A stretch of DNA of 64,000 nucleotides, taken from positions 166,619-230,618 of the forward strand of contig CANLNQ010000008.1 of the NCBI GenBank assembly GCA_947492525.1. Reading direction: 5' to 3'. Below are positions 45,105 to 54,819 of the stretch, piece by piece; position 1 is the first letter of the stretch, and each line of letters opens with the position of its first letter. Both the position numbers and the translations under genes were made by a program. This DNA is from an uncultured Granulosicoccus sp. Its GTDB lineage: Bacteria > Pseudomonadota > Gammaproteobacteria > Granulosicoccales > Granulosicoccaceae. Below the pieces are notes generated by a model, which ran no database searches, had not been told where the DNA came from, and worked only from the letters and a program-made list of their open reading frames with translations.

Positions 45105-45809
45105 CTACCGCTTTCGATAACGTCGTGCAGGCGTTATCGGAACCTGTATCACGCAATCATCGCCCGCCATGTAGAGTCTGTCCTGATTTTCGTCAGGCTC
45201 GATCAGCATGCCGCCGGTAAAGCTGCCAAATGCCGGCAAGACTGCATAGTGCTGACGAAACCAGAATACAGGTGCACGTATGCCTTGTCTCCTGCCGGGC
45301 GAGAAACGCCAGGCCGGGTGCAGGTGGCCCGATAGGAGATAGCCTCGCTCATCATGGCCGGGTGCGTGACGCAGAACAAACGGACCGAGAATTTCCGACT
45401 CCCTGGTCCAGCGTATACGTCGGTCTATGGTTTCCTGTGCCCGAAGCGTATCGTGGTTGCCAGTGATGATTCTCATATCCAGGGCAGGACGCTCATCCAG
45501 CAGCGCTGACAAGGCAAAAAGCCAGCTTTCGCTGCTGGTGGGCGTGCTGTGCACGAAATCGCCGAGAACCACGAGGTGTTCTGCCCCGGACTCATCACAC
45601 AGTTCGAACAGAAGCTGCAGGACGTGTTCACTGACGCCGCCGGGTATGGCGATGCCGGATCGGGCAAAGACGTGTTCCTTGCCTGCGTGAACATCCGCTG
45701 CGAACAGGGTCTTGCCAGCAGGCCAGTACATCACGCGCCCGGGGTGCAGGAAAAGCACTTCCTCGTGGCAGCAGATCTGCAAGGACCGGGATTCGAAAGA
45801 GCTCATCAT
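45105..45809 (-). CDS. pdeM: Ligase-associated DNA damage response endonuclease PdeM
   Basis: This 234-residue calcineurin-like metallophosphoesterase has the binuclear metal motifs AADVHAGK, GDFVHS, TGNHDT and SGHLHPAW. It is the fourth member of the known ligase-associated cassette. The ATG at 45809 overlaps the helicase stop by four bases (ATGA), so the genes are coupled. The frame extends upstream inside the helicase gene, and that part is not used. An inverted repeat, CGATAACG-N9-CGTTATCG (45115-45139), covers its last codons and may serve as part of a terminator toward the convergent mtlR. Confidence 0.88.
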   Translation of the reverse strand: MMSSFESRSLQICCHEEVLFLHPGRVMYWPAGKTLFAADVHAGKEHVFARSGIAIPGGVSEHVLQLLFELCDESGAEHLVVLGDFVHSTPTSSESWLFALSALLDERPALDMRIITGNHDTLRAQETIDRRIRWTRESEILGPFVLRHAPGHDERGYLLSGHLHPAWRFSPGRRQGIRAPVFWFRQHYAVLPAFGSFTGGMLIEPDENQDRLYMAGDDCVIQVPITPARRYRKR

Positions 45810-48292
45810 TCTGCCAGGGTCGATGTCGAGGCGTTCTCGAGCGAATCGAGCATGCCCTGAATGCGTTGCTGAAAGCTCTGTGAAGAGATGGTCTGGCTGT
45901 TCAGGCTCTCGGCCCAGAGTGGAAAGGACAGGGGCGTCAGTCTCTCGGGCTCCATCACGCGCCATTCGCGTCTGTGCAGATGTTCCAGCGCGGTCTGAAG
46001 ACGCGTGAATTCGAGTTGCTGCTCCAGTACTTCGCGGTGAGCCTGCTCCAGCAACAGATTGTCCTTGTCATGAATGCTGAGCACATCGTAGATCAAACCG
46101 CTCGAGGCCTGCACCTGCTTCGATGTCTTGGCGCGACCCGGATAACCATCGAACACCAGGCCCGAGATTCTCGCGATATCACGAAACTGTCGCTTGGTGA
46201 TCTCGCTTGAATTGATCGATGCCAGAATGTCTTCCAGCAGGTTGTTGGTCGAAAAGGCATTGCGAAGATCGTCCGTGGCAAGGTCGACAGGTTCAGGACT
46301 CTGCAGTTCGAAACCGTAGTCGTTGACCTGCAATACAAAGGTTGAGGGCGTTGCCCTGGTCAGTCGTGAGGCGACAAGCATGGCCATGCCTTCGTGAGCC
46401 AGGCGCCCGGCGAAGGGGAAGAAGAACAGGCTGAAACCTTCGCGCGTGCGGATACGCTCGATCAGAAAATCATCCGGCCCCGGCAGGTGTGACCAGCGCT
46501 GTTGCAGTTTCAGGATTGCATCGACACTGGCCATCTCGGGTGAATCTGCCTGACCCTGTTGCCAGGCATGCAGTGTTTCCAGAACACTGTCCGACAGCTC
46601 GCTGGTCAGCGGTAAATGGGTGCCCCACCAACGTGGCACCACGCCACTTTTCTTCGTGGCCTTTCTGACATGTGCCGTCATGTCTTTCATTCGTATGAAT
46701 TCCAGATTCCGGCCCGCGAACTGGAAGGTATCTCCGGCTTTCAGGCGCGCGATGAAGCTCTCTTCGGTCGACCCCAGTCGCTTGCCTCCCTGAAAGGCAA
46801 CGCTGACCTGTGCGTCACTGTTTATCGTGCCGATGGACATGCGGTGTCGCTTCTGCACCTGCTCGTTCATGACCCTGTGCCTGCCAACGACATTCAAGAC
46901 CTTGTGATACTGCGGGTAACCCTGCAAGGCCTGGCCGCCTCGCATGATGAAATCCATGGTCCAGCGCCATTGCTCATCGCTCAGATGTCGGAACGAATAG
47001 GTGTCGCGCACCTCGGCCAGCATCTCCTCTTCGATGAATCCACTACCCATGGCGATCGTCACGAGATGCTGACTCAGAACGTCCAGCGACAATTCGGGGG
47101 GAACACGTGACTCGATCCTGCCTTGCGCCAGAGCCCGCCTCACGGCGGCAATTTCCACAAGCTCGAGAACGTTTCCGGGAACACACAGAATGCGCGACTG
47201 TGCGCCGGGGCGATGACCGGATCTGCCCGCACGTTGCAGAAGCCTGGCAACCCCTTTCGGACTGCCGACCTGCATCACCTGATCGACAGGGCTGAAGTCG
47301 ACGCCGAGGTCCAGCGAAGAGGTGCAGATCACACAGCTCAATTTTCCGTCCCGCAGGCGATCTTCGATGTCTGTTCGCAGCTTTCGGTCCAGTGAGCCAT
47401 GGTGCAGGGCAATCCGGTCGAACCAGTCGGGGCGTGAATCCAGCACGGCGCGAAACCACATTTCCGCCTGTGATCGGGTGTTGGTGAACAGCAGTGTCGT
47501 ACCTGCATTGTCAATGGCGCGAACGACCGGTTCAAGCAGTTGCAGGCCAAGATGTCCCGACCATTTGAAGGTGCGTTCAGGGCCAGGTAGAACGCTGTCG
47601 ATCTGGATTGCGCGAGGCACCACGCCGCGTATCAAGGTGCCTTGCCTTCCAGGGCCCAGCAATACCTCGGAGGCTTGTTCCAGGTTGGCCATGGTGGCAG
47701 ACACTCCCCAGACTCGAAGGGTCTTGCACAGGCTGCGAAGACGGGCCAGACATAGCTGCAATTGTACGCCACGCTTGCTGCCGAGTAGTTCGTGCCATTC
47801 ATCCACGATGATGGTATGCACTTGTTCAAGCCCGATTTCATTGCCCGGATAGCTGAGCATGACTGACAGACTCTCTGGCGTCGTAACCAAGGCGTGAGGC
47901 GGACTTCTTCGCTGTCTTGTCCGGCGGCTGCCTGACGTATCGCCGGTACGGATGTCCACGGTCAGTGGAACGCCCAGAGCATCGCTGGCCGACTCGAGAG
48001 CGTTGCGAGTATCACTGGCCAATGCGCGCAGTGGTGTGATCCACAGTACCTTCAGGCCCTCGTTTTCATCAAGTTCGTCTTGCCTGCCGGGATTTGAAGC
48101 CGTATTGATCATGGCTGCCTGAACAGGACCCAACCACGCTGCCAGTGTCTTGCCGCTGCCGGTGGGGGAATGGATCAGCCCGGATTGGCCGGCATGCCAT
48201 GCACCCCATGCCTCTCGCTGAAAGTCGAATACCTGCCAGCCATTGGATTGATACCAGTTCTCAGTGGCTTTGATGGCCTGCTGCACTGTCAT
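45806..48292 (-). CDS. Ligase-associated DEXH-box helicase (Lhr-related)
   Basis: This 828-residue superfamily 2 helicase has Walker A SPTGSGKT (42-49), the DEWH box (164-167), motif Ia TPLRAL, and C-terminal motifs VRGVVPRAIQ, SSLDLGVDFSPVDQVMQVGSP and QRAGRSGHRPGA. The long C-terminal part is of the Lhr type. Together with ligase, exonuclease and PdeM it forms a DNA repair cassette known in many bacteria. It starts ten bases after the ligase gene ends. It probably unwinds or remodels DNA or RNA-DNA substrates for repair. Confidence 0.92.
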   Translation of the reverse strand: MTVQQAIKATENWYQSNGWQVFDFQREAWGAWHAGQSGLIHSPTGSGKTLAAWLGPVQAAMINTASNPGRQDELDENEGLKVLWITPLRALASDTRNALESASDALGVPLTVDIRTGDTSGSRRTRQRRSPPHALVTTPESLSVMLSYPGNEIGLEQVHTIIVDEWHELLGSKRGVQLQLCLARLRSLCKTLRVWGVSATMANLEQASEVLLGPGRQGTLIRGVVPRAIQIDSVLPGPERTFKWSGHLGLQLLEPVVRAIDNAGTTLLFTNTRSQAEMWFRAVLDSRPDWFDRIALHHGSLDRKLRTDIEDRLRDGKLSCVICTSSLDLGVDFSPVDQVMQVGSPKGVARLLQRAGRSGHRPGAQSRILCVPGNVLELVEIAAVRRALAQGRIESRVPPELSLDVLSQHLVTIAMGSGFIEEEMLAEVRDTYSFRHLSDEQWRWTMDFIMRGGQALQGYPQYHKVLNVVGRHRVMNEQVQKRHRMSIGTINSDAQVSVAFQGGKRLGSTEESFIARLKAGDTFQFAGRNLEFIRMKDMTAHVRKATKKSGVVPRWWGTHLPLTSELSDSVLETLHAWQQGQADSPEMASVDAILKLQQRWSHLPGPDDFLIERIRTREGFSLFFFPFAGRLAHEGMAMLVASRLTRATPSTFVLQVNDYGFELQSPEPVDLATDDLRNAFSTNNLLEDILASINSSEITKRQFRDIARISGLVFDGYPGRAKTSKQVQASSGLIYDVLSIHDKDNLLLEQAHREVLEQQLEFTRLQTALEHLHRREWRVMEPERLTPLSFPLWAESLNSQTISSQSFQQRIQGMLDSLENASTSTLAE

Positions 48293-48302
48293 GCCCTGAA
48301 TG

Positions 48303-49940
48303 TCAGTTATCCTCGCTGCTGGTATCTGCGACGATGTCCTTTTCCGGGACAGGGTTGATCAGCCGCTTGACCTGCTCCAGTGTCTCCGCATCTCTGGGTG
48401 AGAGATCCTTTCGCCAGCGCTTGATTCGTGGAAAACGCACGGCTATCCCCGACTTGTGCCGAGTGGACAGATTGATGCCCTCGAATGCCAGTTCGAATAC
48501 CTGTTCCGCCGTTACAGAGCGGACTGGACCGAAACGCTCGAGGGTGTTGCGTCTGATCCACTTGTCCAGTTCATTGATCTCGCTGTTATCAAGACCCGAG
48601 TAGGCTTTTGCAATCGGTACCAGAGTATCATTCTGCCAGACGCCAAAGGTGTAGTCGGTATGCAGATTGGCTCGCCTGCCGTGACCCGCCTGAGCATAGA
48701 GCATCACCGCATCGATGGTATAGGCCTCTACCTTCCACTTCCACCAGAACCCTCGCTTGCGACCGGTCTGGTATGGCGCTTCGACGTGCTTGAGCATCAG
48801 TCCTTCCACCTGTCGTTGCCGAGACGACTCTCGCAGCTCGGCCAGTGCCTGCCAGCTATCGGCAGCCACGAGCGGCGAGATCCTGAAACCGGGATCGGTC
48901 GATTGCCCGATCAGCGCTTCCAGCTTCGCCCTGCGCCGGGTGAACGGCAGGGATCTGATGTCGGTGGACTCACTCTCCATCAGGTCGTAGGCCATGAACA
49001 GACAGGGCACCTCGCTGAGCAGTTTCTTGCCGACGCTCTTGCGACCGATACGTCGTTGAAGCTCACTGAATGGCAGCACAGCCTGATTGTCCCAGGCAAG
49101 AATCTCCCCATCGAGCACCGTGCCATCAGGCAGGTTTTCAGCAGCAGCGGTGATTTCCGGAAATCGTGTTCCGATCAGTTCCTCGCCGCGAGACCACAGC
49201 CAGGTTTCCCCGTCCCGTCGTATCAGTTGCGCCCGGATCCCATCCCATTTCCACTCGGCCATCCATGCCTGTATCGGCCCCAGTGTGTCGACAGAGGCTT
49301 CCAGTGGCGATGCCAGGCAGAACGGGTAGGGCCGCGATGAGACGGTTTCGCCACGGTCCTCGCTGACAAGGGCATACCAGAATGCCTCATCGGGACTCCA
49401 CTCGCCCATCATCCTGTGCAGTACCAGTGAGCGTGGCAGATCGGCAAATTCGGCGACGGCGCGAGCAACCAGAAGCTGGGAGACACCCACGCGCAATGCG
49501 CCTGTCATGAGCTTGTTGATGATGAAACTCTGCTGATAGTTCTGTTGTTCCCACCACCGGGTGACCAGTGCCTGCTGTTGTTCGGGGGGCATTGTGCGCA
49601 AGGGGAGCAGGTGGTTTTCCACCCAGTCGCTCAGTGTGCGATCGGATCCCCGCTTGCCGGGGGTGGCCAGCAGCAAGGCGATGGTTTCGGCGAGATCCCC
49701 CACGCTGGCATAACTCTCCTCCACCAGCCACTCCGGCAGATCACTCGACTGGTGCAGCCAGCTTCTGAGCAGGCTGGCACCGATCAGTCTCTTTATCCTG
49801 CGACCGCTCAGAAAATACACCGCCCAGGCGGCGTCCGCAGCCGTTGCCTGTTGCAGGTAATCGACCATGGCAGCAACCTTGGCATTGGTCGAGGTTGTCT
49901 GGTCCAGCGCCTGATACAGTTGACTAAATTTCTGCATCAT
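48303..49940 (-). CDS. ATP-dependent DNA ligase, cassette type
   Basis: This 545-residue ATP-dependent ligase has the adenylation lysine K231 in EWKWDGIRAQ, and further nucleotidyltransferase motifs VLDGEILAW, MAYDLMESE and EGLMLKH, ending with an OB-fold. The N-terminal DNA-binding domain is present (MMQKFSQLYQALDQTTSTNA). It acts beside the essential NAD-dependent LigA of bacteria. ATG 49940 is preferred because AAGG precedes it and the family N-terminus begins there; it overlaps the exonuclease gene by 17 bases. Confidence 0.92.
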   Translation of the reverse strand: MMQKFSQLYQALDQTTSTNAKVAAMVDYLQQATAADAAWAVYFLSGRRIKRLIGASLLRSWLHQSSDLPEWLVEESYASVGDLAETIALLLATPGKRGSDRTLSDWVENHLLPLRTMPPEQQQALVTRWWEQQNYQQSFIINKLMTGALRVGVSQLLVARAVAEFADLPRSLVLHRMMGEWSPDEAFWYALVSEDRGETVSSRPYPFCLASPLEASVDTLGPIQAWMAEWKWDGIRAQLIRRDGETWLWSRGEELIGTRFPEITAAAENLPDGTVLDGEILAWDNQAVLPFSELQRRIGRKSVGKKLLSEVPCLFMAYDLMESESTDIRSLPFTRRRAKLEALIGQSTDPGFRISPLVAADSWQALAELRESSRQRQVEGLMLKHVEAPYQTGRKRGFWWKWKVEAYTIDAVMLYAQAGHGRRANLHTDYTFGVWQNDTLVPIAKAYSGLDNSEINELDKWIRRNTLERFGPVRSVTAEQVFELAFEGINLSTRHKSGIAVRFPRIKRWRKDLSPRDAETLEQVKRLINPVPEKDIVADTSSEDN

Positions 49941-50982
49941 CGACACCTTCATCGCGGTAGGAGATTGCCAGTTCGGCAGCATCCATTCCCTGCTCCCGCA
50001 GAAGTCTGATCAGTGCATCAGCCTGCCCGTGCGTGGTCAGGACGCGCCTTGCACCGGTCTCTTCGATGGTCTTCAGCAAGCCCGGCCAGTCGGCGTGATC
50101 GGATAGCACGAAGCCCCGGTCGTAACCGCGACGACGACGGTTGCCGCGAATGCGCATCCAGCCGCTGCAGAACCCTGTCGACGCCTTGGGAAAACGTCTC
50201 ATCCAGGTGGACCCGCTGGCACCCGGAGGCGCAATGATCAACTCGCCGGCGTACTTCTTCTGCCGGTCGTCAAGATCGATGGCCGCTGTCGGCAGCATGT
50301 CGATGCCCGCCTCACGGTATATTTCGGTCAGTGGATACACAGCGCCGTGCAGATAGACCGTACGATCCGTGAATGCCCGCAATTCACTCAGCACACGTTG
50401 AGCCTTGCCCAGCGAATAGGCAAAGAGGACAGCGGGGCGTTCTGCTTGCTGCATGTCCTGCCACCATTGGGCTATCTCGGCGACCACCTCGGCACCGGAC
50501 TGCCATCGGTAGACCGGCAAGGCAAAGGTCGTCTCGGTTATCAGGGTGTCACAAGGTACCAACTCGAAGGGTTCGCAGCTCGGATCGTGATCCCGTTTGA
50601 AGTCGCCCGTGAACACCCATACCTCATCATCGGCTTCGACCCTTATCTGCGCGGAACCCAGCACGTGTCCGGCGGGATGAAACGACACCTGCGTCTGCCC
50701 GAGCCGTATCGGCTGTCCGAACGGCACCCCGCGAATGTCCTGATCATCCCCCAGACGTCGCTTCAGCAAGGGTACCGACGATTCGCTGGCGTAGTAATGA
50801 TCGGCTACTGCCCGGGCATGATCGGCATGAGCATGAGAGATCACCGCCGTGCGGGTGCGCTTCATCGGATCGATGACAAAGTCACCAGCATCACAGGCAA
50901 GGCCTGTGTCAGTAGCCTTGATCAGGTCGTCGACCGGATGTGCGATACGTATTGATTTGCCAGCAGACTTTTCTGAGACCAT
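49924..50982 (-). CDS. Ligase-associated DNA exonuclease, metallo-beta-lactamase fold
   Basis: This 352-residue MBL/beta-CASP nuclease has the metal motif SHAHADHARA (49-58), further ligands in GHVLGSAQ and FTGDFKRDHDP, and the C-terminal LSDHADWPGLL and TTHGQADALI of the family. It is first in the cassette. The start is ATG 50982; a GTG at 50991 is also in frame with a purine-rich stretch upstream. It probably trims DNA ends before ligation. Confidence 0.9.
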   Translation of the reverse strand: MVSEKSAGKSIRIAHPVDDLIKATDTGLACDAGDFVIDPMKRTRTAVISHAHADHARAVADHYYASESSVPLLKRRLGDDQDIRGVPFGQPIRLGQTQVSFHPAGHVLGSAQIRVEADDEVWVFTGDFKRDHDPSCEPFELVPCDTLITETTFALPVYRWQSGAEVVAEIAQWWQDMQQAERPAVLFAYSLGKAQRVLSELRAFTDRTVYLHGAVYPLTEIYREAGIDMLPTAAIDLDDRQKKYAGELIIAPPGASGSTWMRRFPKASTGFCSGWMRIRGNRRRRGYDRGFVLSDHADWPGLLKTIEETGARRVLTTHGQADALIRLLREQGMDAAELAISYRDEGVDDAEI

Positions 50983-51073
50983 ACGGAACACGTGGCCCTG
51001 ATGGCCTCCGGGATTGGTATACCCCGACTATACGTCTGCCTTGTGCGGTTTGGACCTGCTTGTAGGCTTGGGG

Positions 51074-51886
51074 TCAGCCGGCAAGGTCCATCAATTCGGT
51101 AGCCAGCATGCGTAATGAACGCTCATCGGACAGACGGTGATCGGCACGATGCAGCAGGGTCAATCGTGCGTCATCGTGCTGAATCGCGCTCATCAATCTG
51201 ACTGACAACTCGTAGGGGACGTCGGTATCGTGGGTGCCGTGCAACAGCCTGACCGGGCATGTCAGTTCGGCCAGTGCGGGTTGCCCCGGCAGCGAGGGCG
51301 TATCGAGTAGAGCCAGGTCACGTCCGCTGTCGAGCAAGGCGCGCGTGATCGGATGCGGTTCATCGTAGTCGTTCTCGAGCAGCACAACCTTGTCCTGCTG
51401 CAGCTCCCAGTTCTGTGCAGCCCCCAGGCGGGGTGCCACAAGCTCCTGCAGAAAGTCCGGCGCGGCGGCCAGCAATACCAGTCCGGTGACCTTCTCCGGG
51501 CGCCGCAAGGCGGCAAGAGTGGCCAGCCAGCCTCCCATCGACGAACCAACCAGCATGACAGGACCGTCGAGCGAGTCCAGCACGTTGAGGGTGTCCTCCA
51601 GCCAGTCCTTGAGAGTCAGATCCTGAGTGGAGCCTTCCGACTCACCATGACCGCGGTAATCGAAGCGGGTGTAGGACCATTGCCGAGCCTTGCAGAATTT
51701 TGCCAGGAAGCTGGCTTTGGTGCCGAGCATGTTCGAATGAAAACCGCCGCAGAACATCACCTGCACGCGTGGTGAGTCGCCGTGCTCTGGGGTTTGTTTC
51801 AGGGAATCCCGACGAATGGCGATACGCTGGCCTTTTTCTCCCTGAAATTCGGGCGGATTGGCATCTATGGCTTTTTCAGAGTTCAT
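51074..51886 (-). CDS. Alpha/beta-fold serine hydrolase (ABHD10-like)
   Basis: This 270-residue protein has the nucleophile elbow VGSSMGGWLAT, the oxyanion region FCGGFHSNMLGTK, RFDYRGHGESEG, the acid in LHGTHDTDVPYE and the base in ADHRLS. These are the signs of thioesterase- or esterase-like alpha/beta hydrolases. No signal peptide is seen, so it is cytoplasmic. It lies 92 bases upstream of the repair cassette on the same strand, but a shared role is not evident. Confidence 0.85.
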   Translation of the reverse strand: MNSEKAIDANPPEFQGEKGQRIAIRRDSLKQTPEHGDSPRVQVMFCGGFHSNMLGTKASFLAKFCKARQWSYTRFDYRGHGESEGSTQDLTLKDWLEDTLNVLDSLDGPVMLVGSSMGGWLATLAALRRPEKVTGLVLLAAAPDFLQELVAPRLGAAQNWELQQDKVVLLENDYDEPHPITRALLDSGRDLALLDTPSLPGQPALAELTCPVRLLHGTHDTDVPYELSVRLMSAIQHDDARLTLLHRADHRLSDERSLRMLATELMDLAG

Positions 51887-51927
51887 ACGGGAAGTATAGT
51901 GTCTGTCATAACCGATGAGGAGCCACC

Positions 51928-52692
51928 GTGTCCGCCATGCCTGATGTTGCCCTGTTTGTAACCTGTCTTGTTGACCTGCATCGTCCGAATGTCGGGTTCG
52001 CGTCCATTCGCCTGCTGGAGCAGGCGGGTTGTCGGGTCAGCGTTCCCGAGACCCAGGTGTGTTGCGGCCAACCCGCCTTCAACAGTGGGGATGATGAATC
52101 GACTCGCACCATTGCTAGGCAGGTCATCGAAGCCTTCGAAGGCTACGAGTATGTCGTGGTGCCATCGGGCTCCTGTGCCGGCATGCTGGTGAAGCACTAT
52201 CCGGAGCTGTTCGCCGATGACCCGGAATGGTCGACTCGCGCAGAATCCCTGTCTGGTCGGTGTCATGAACTGGTTTCCTTTCTGGTGGACACGATGGGGG
52301 TGGAGAACACGGCAAGCACTTTCGAGGGGGCTGTGACGTACCACGATGCCTGTTCGGGTCTGCGCGAGCTGGGTGTCAAGGATCAGCCTCGCAAGCTGAT
52401 GGCGACGGTGTCGGGACTCGAGCTCAGGGAAATGGAGGAGACGGAAGTCTGTTGCGGCTTCGGCGGCACGTTCTGCGTCAAGTTTCCCGATATATCCGAG
52501 CGCATGGTGAGCGACAAGGTGGCACTGGCCGAGCAATCGGGAGCGCAAACCTTGCTCGGTGGTGACATGGGATGCCTGCTGAACATCAGTGGTCGATTGA
52601 GTCGTATCGGATCCGACATGCAGGTCTATCACGTCGCCGAAGTGCTGGCCGGCATGAGCGATGTGCCGGCGATCGGCAAGGGAGGCAAGTGA
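51928..52692 (+). CDS. lutA: Lactate utilisation Fe-S protein LutA
   Basis: This 254-residue protein has two CCG domains: CCGQPAFNSG with an upstream Cys, and CCGFGGTFCVKFPDIS. LutA, LutB and LutC together oxidise L-lactate to pyruvate, passing electrons to the respiratory chain. The start GTG 51928 has AGGAG at five bases; the alternative ATG at 51937 is too far from it. It leads a coupled operon with lutB (1-base gap) and lutC. Confidence 0.9.
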   Translation: MSAMPDVALFVTCLVDLHRPNVGFASIRLLEQAGCRVSVPETQVCCGQPAFNSGDDESTRTIARQVIEAFEGYEYVVVPSGSCAGMLVKHYPELFADDPEWSTRAESLSGRCHELVSFLVDTMGVENTASTFEGAVTYHDACSGLRELGVKDQPRKLMATVSGLELREMEETEVCCGFGGTFCVKFPDISERMVSDKVALAEQSGAQTLLGGDMGCLLNISGRLSRIGSDMQVYHVAEVLAGMSDVPAIGKGGK

Positions 52693-52693
52693 G

Positions 52694-54151
52694 ATGCAGA
52701 TAGAGTCAGGGCAGTTCAAGGCTCGTGCACATCGAGCGCTTCTGGATGACGATCTGAAACAGGCGCTGGGCAACGTCAAGCAGGGATTCATCGGCAAGCG
52801 TACTGCAGCGGTCAGGCTGGTGCCCGAGTGGCAGCAGATTCGCGATGATGCGCGGCAGCTGAAGAATCATGTCCTGGAGAACCTGGACCACTATCTGCTG
52901 GCCTATGAGGCACGTGTTCAGGAGAATGGTGGGCAGGTCCACTGGGCATCAAGCTCGGCCGATGCGAGTGAGATCATCGTCGACATCTGCCAGTCGCATG
53001 GTGCGAAAACCGTGACAAAGGGAAAGTCGATGGTGGGCGAGGAGGCTGATATCAACGGTGCCTTGAGTGCGGCCGGCATCGAGCCGATCGAGACCGACCT
53101 GGGTGAATACATCATTCAACTTGCGGGCGAAGCGCCCAGTCATATCATTGCGCCGGCCATACACAAGACGAAGGAGCAGGTGTCCGACCTGTTCCACGAA
53201 AGTCATGGCCAATATGGCTTGCACGAACGTCTGGTCGATCGAGCAGCGCTGGTCGATGAAGCGCGCAAGGTCTTGAGAGACAAGTTCCGGGCTGCGGATG
53301 TCGGTATCACCGGTGCCAATTTCCTGATCGCCGAGACCGGGCAGCATGTACTCGTGACGAATGAAGGCAATGGGGATCTGACGTCCAATCTGCCGCGCGT
53401 GCAGATCGTGATCGTCGGTATCGAGAAGGTGGTACCCACCCTCGAGGATGCCAGCTGTCTTCTGCGTCTGTTGGCTCGTAGCGCGACAGGCCAGCATTAT
53501 TCCAATTACACCAGTCTGATGAGCGGGCCTCGACGTGCCGAGGATGTCGATGGCCCGGAGGCCTTTCATGTGGTGCTGGTGGATAACCATCGAACCGAGA
53601 TGTTGGCCGGTGAACTGCGCGAGATGCTGCGATGCTTCCGCTGCGGCGCCTGTCTGAATCACTGTCCGGTCTATGGGTCTGTGGGAGGGCATGCCTATGG
53701 GTGGGTGTATCCGGGGCCGATGGGTTCCGTGGTAACGCCGGCCATGGTTGGTATCGAGAATGCGCCCGATCTGCCACACGCCTGTACGCTGAATGGTCGC
53801 TGCGCCGAAGTCTGTCCCATGAGCATTCCCCTGCCTGGTCTGCTGCGTGAACACCGCCGACAGACCTTTCTGAAATCTCTGCAGACACCGGGCGCGCGCT
53901 ATGGCCTGGGGGTCTGGGCCGCCATGGCTACCCGGCCCAGGCTGTATCACGCCTTGACTCGCCTGGGTGTCGGCCTGCTATCGCGAATGGGGCGGCAAAA
54001 GGGGTATTTCAGGCGCTTGCCGATGGCGGGGGCCTGGACACAGGGGCGAGATCTTCCTGCACCACAGGGCAGGAGTACGTTCATGAGTCTGTACAAGGCC
54101 GGCAAGGGCGCAGGAACGATCGCACACAGACAGGGAGATCGCGTTGAATGA
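52694..54151 (+). CDS. lutB: Lactate utilisation Fe-S/LUD protein LutB
   Basis: This 485-residue protein has an N-terminal LUD domain (KTVTKGKSMVGEEADIN, FLIAETGQHVLVTNEGNGD) and two 4Fe-4S clusters in CFRCGACLNHCPVYG and CTLNGRCAEVCPMSIP. Length and order match LutB/YkgF. ATG 52694 has GGAGG eight bases upstream in the lutA tail. The stop overlaps lutC by four bases. The C-terminal 80 residues are basic and aromatic-poor. Confidence 0.92.
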   Translation: MQIESGQFKARAHRALLDDDLKQALGNVKQGFIGKRTAAVRLVPEWQQIRDDARQLKNHVLENLDHYLLAYEARVQENGGQVHWASSSADASEIIVDICQSHGAKTVTKGKSMVGEEADINGALSAAGIEPIETDLGEYIIQLAGEAPSHIIAPAIHKTKEQVSDLFHESHGQYGLHERLVDRAALVDEARKVLRDKFRAADVGITGANFLIAETGQHVLVTNEGNGDLTSNLPRVQIVIVGIEKVVPTLEDASCLLRLLARSATGQHYSNYTSLMSGPRRAEDVDGPEAFHVVLVDNHRTEMLAGELREMLRCFRCGACLNHCPVYGSVGGHAYGWVYPGPMGSVVTPAMVGIENAPDLPHACTLNGRCAEVCPMSIPLPGLLREHRRQTFLKSLQTPGARYGLGVWAAMATRPRLYHALTRLGVGLLSRMGRQKGYFRRLPMAGAWTQGRDLPAPQGRSTFMSLYKAGKGAGTIAHRQGDRVE

Positions 54152-54819
54152 ACGCTCGTGAACAGATACTGCAACGCATCGGCAGCGCTCTGGGGCGCCC
54201 CGAGAAGGGAGCCTCGCTGACGGTGGCAGACCAGCCGGCGGCAGTCTCCGAGCGAATGATGCGCAAGCCTCGGGCAACCTTGCCCAGAGTCGGAGATGAT
54301 CTGGTCGAGATTGCCATCGCCAACATGGAAGCGGTGTTGATGAGTGTCGTGAGGCTGCAGACGCGCGACAACTGTGTCGATGCGGTGCAGGATTACCTGC
54401 AGTCGCTCGGGATCGATGCCACCGAGCCGGGCGTCGTGACGGTCGCCCCGGCCTTGTCGTCAATCGACTGGCCGTCGTCATATCGTTGTGGTCCGGCCAG
54501 TGGGGTGGAGCAGGTCAGTATCACGCCCTGTCTGGCAGCGGTGGCAGAGACCGGCAGTGTGGTCACGGCCAGTGGTGCGCGGACACCGGCAGGTCTGAAT
54601 TTTCTTCCCGAGACACATATCACGGTGCTTTACGAGTCCCAGATAGTGCAATATGTCGATGATGTCTTCCCGTTCATTCGAGGTGCCGACGTGTTGCCAC
54701 GTGCGGTGAATCTGGTCACCGGCCCTTCGCGCACTGCCGACATCGAGCAGACACTGGAGATCGGAGCTCATGGACCTCGACGTATGCACGTATTGCTGAT
54801 AGCAGGTGAGCCCGATTGA
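54148..54819 (+). CDS. lutC: Lactate utilisation LUD protein LutC
   Basis: This 223-residue protein is the LUD-domain subunit LutC/YkgG of the lactate oxidation complex. Typical segments are VEQVSITPCLAAVAETGSVV, RTPAGLNFLPETHITVLYES and TGPSRTADIEQTLEIGAHGP. It overlaps lutB (ATGA) and its stop overlaps the next start (TTGA), so five reading frames of this operon are in close translational contact. Confidence 0.92.
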   Translation: MNAREQILQRIGSALGRPEKGASLTVADQPAAVSERMMRKPRATLPRVGDDLVEIAIANMEAVLMSVVRLQTRDNCVDAVQDYLQSLGIDATEPGVVTVAPALSSIDWPSSYRCGPASGVEQVSITPCLAAVAETGSVVTASGARTPAGLNFLPETHITVLYESQIVQYVDDVFPFIRGADVLPRAVNLVTGPSRTADIEQTLEIGAHGPRRMHVLLIAGEPD

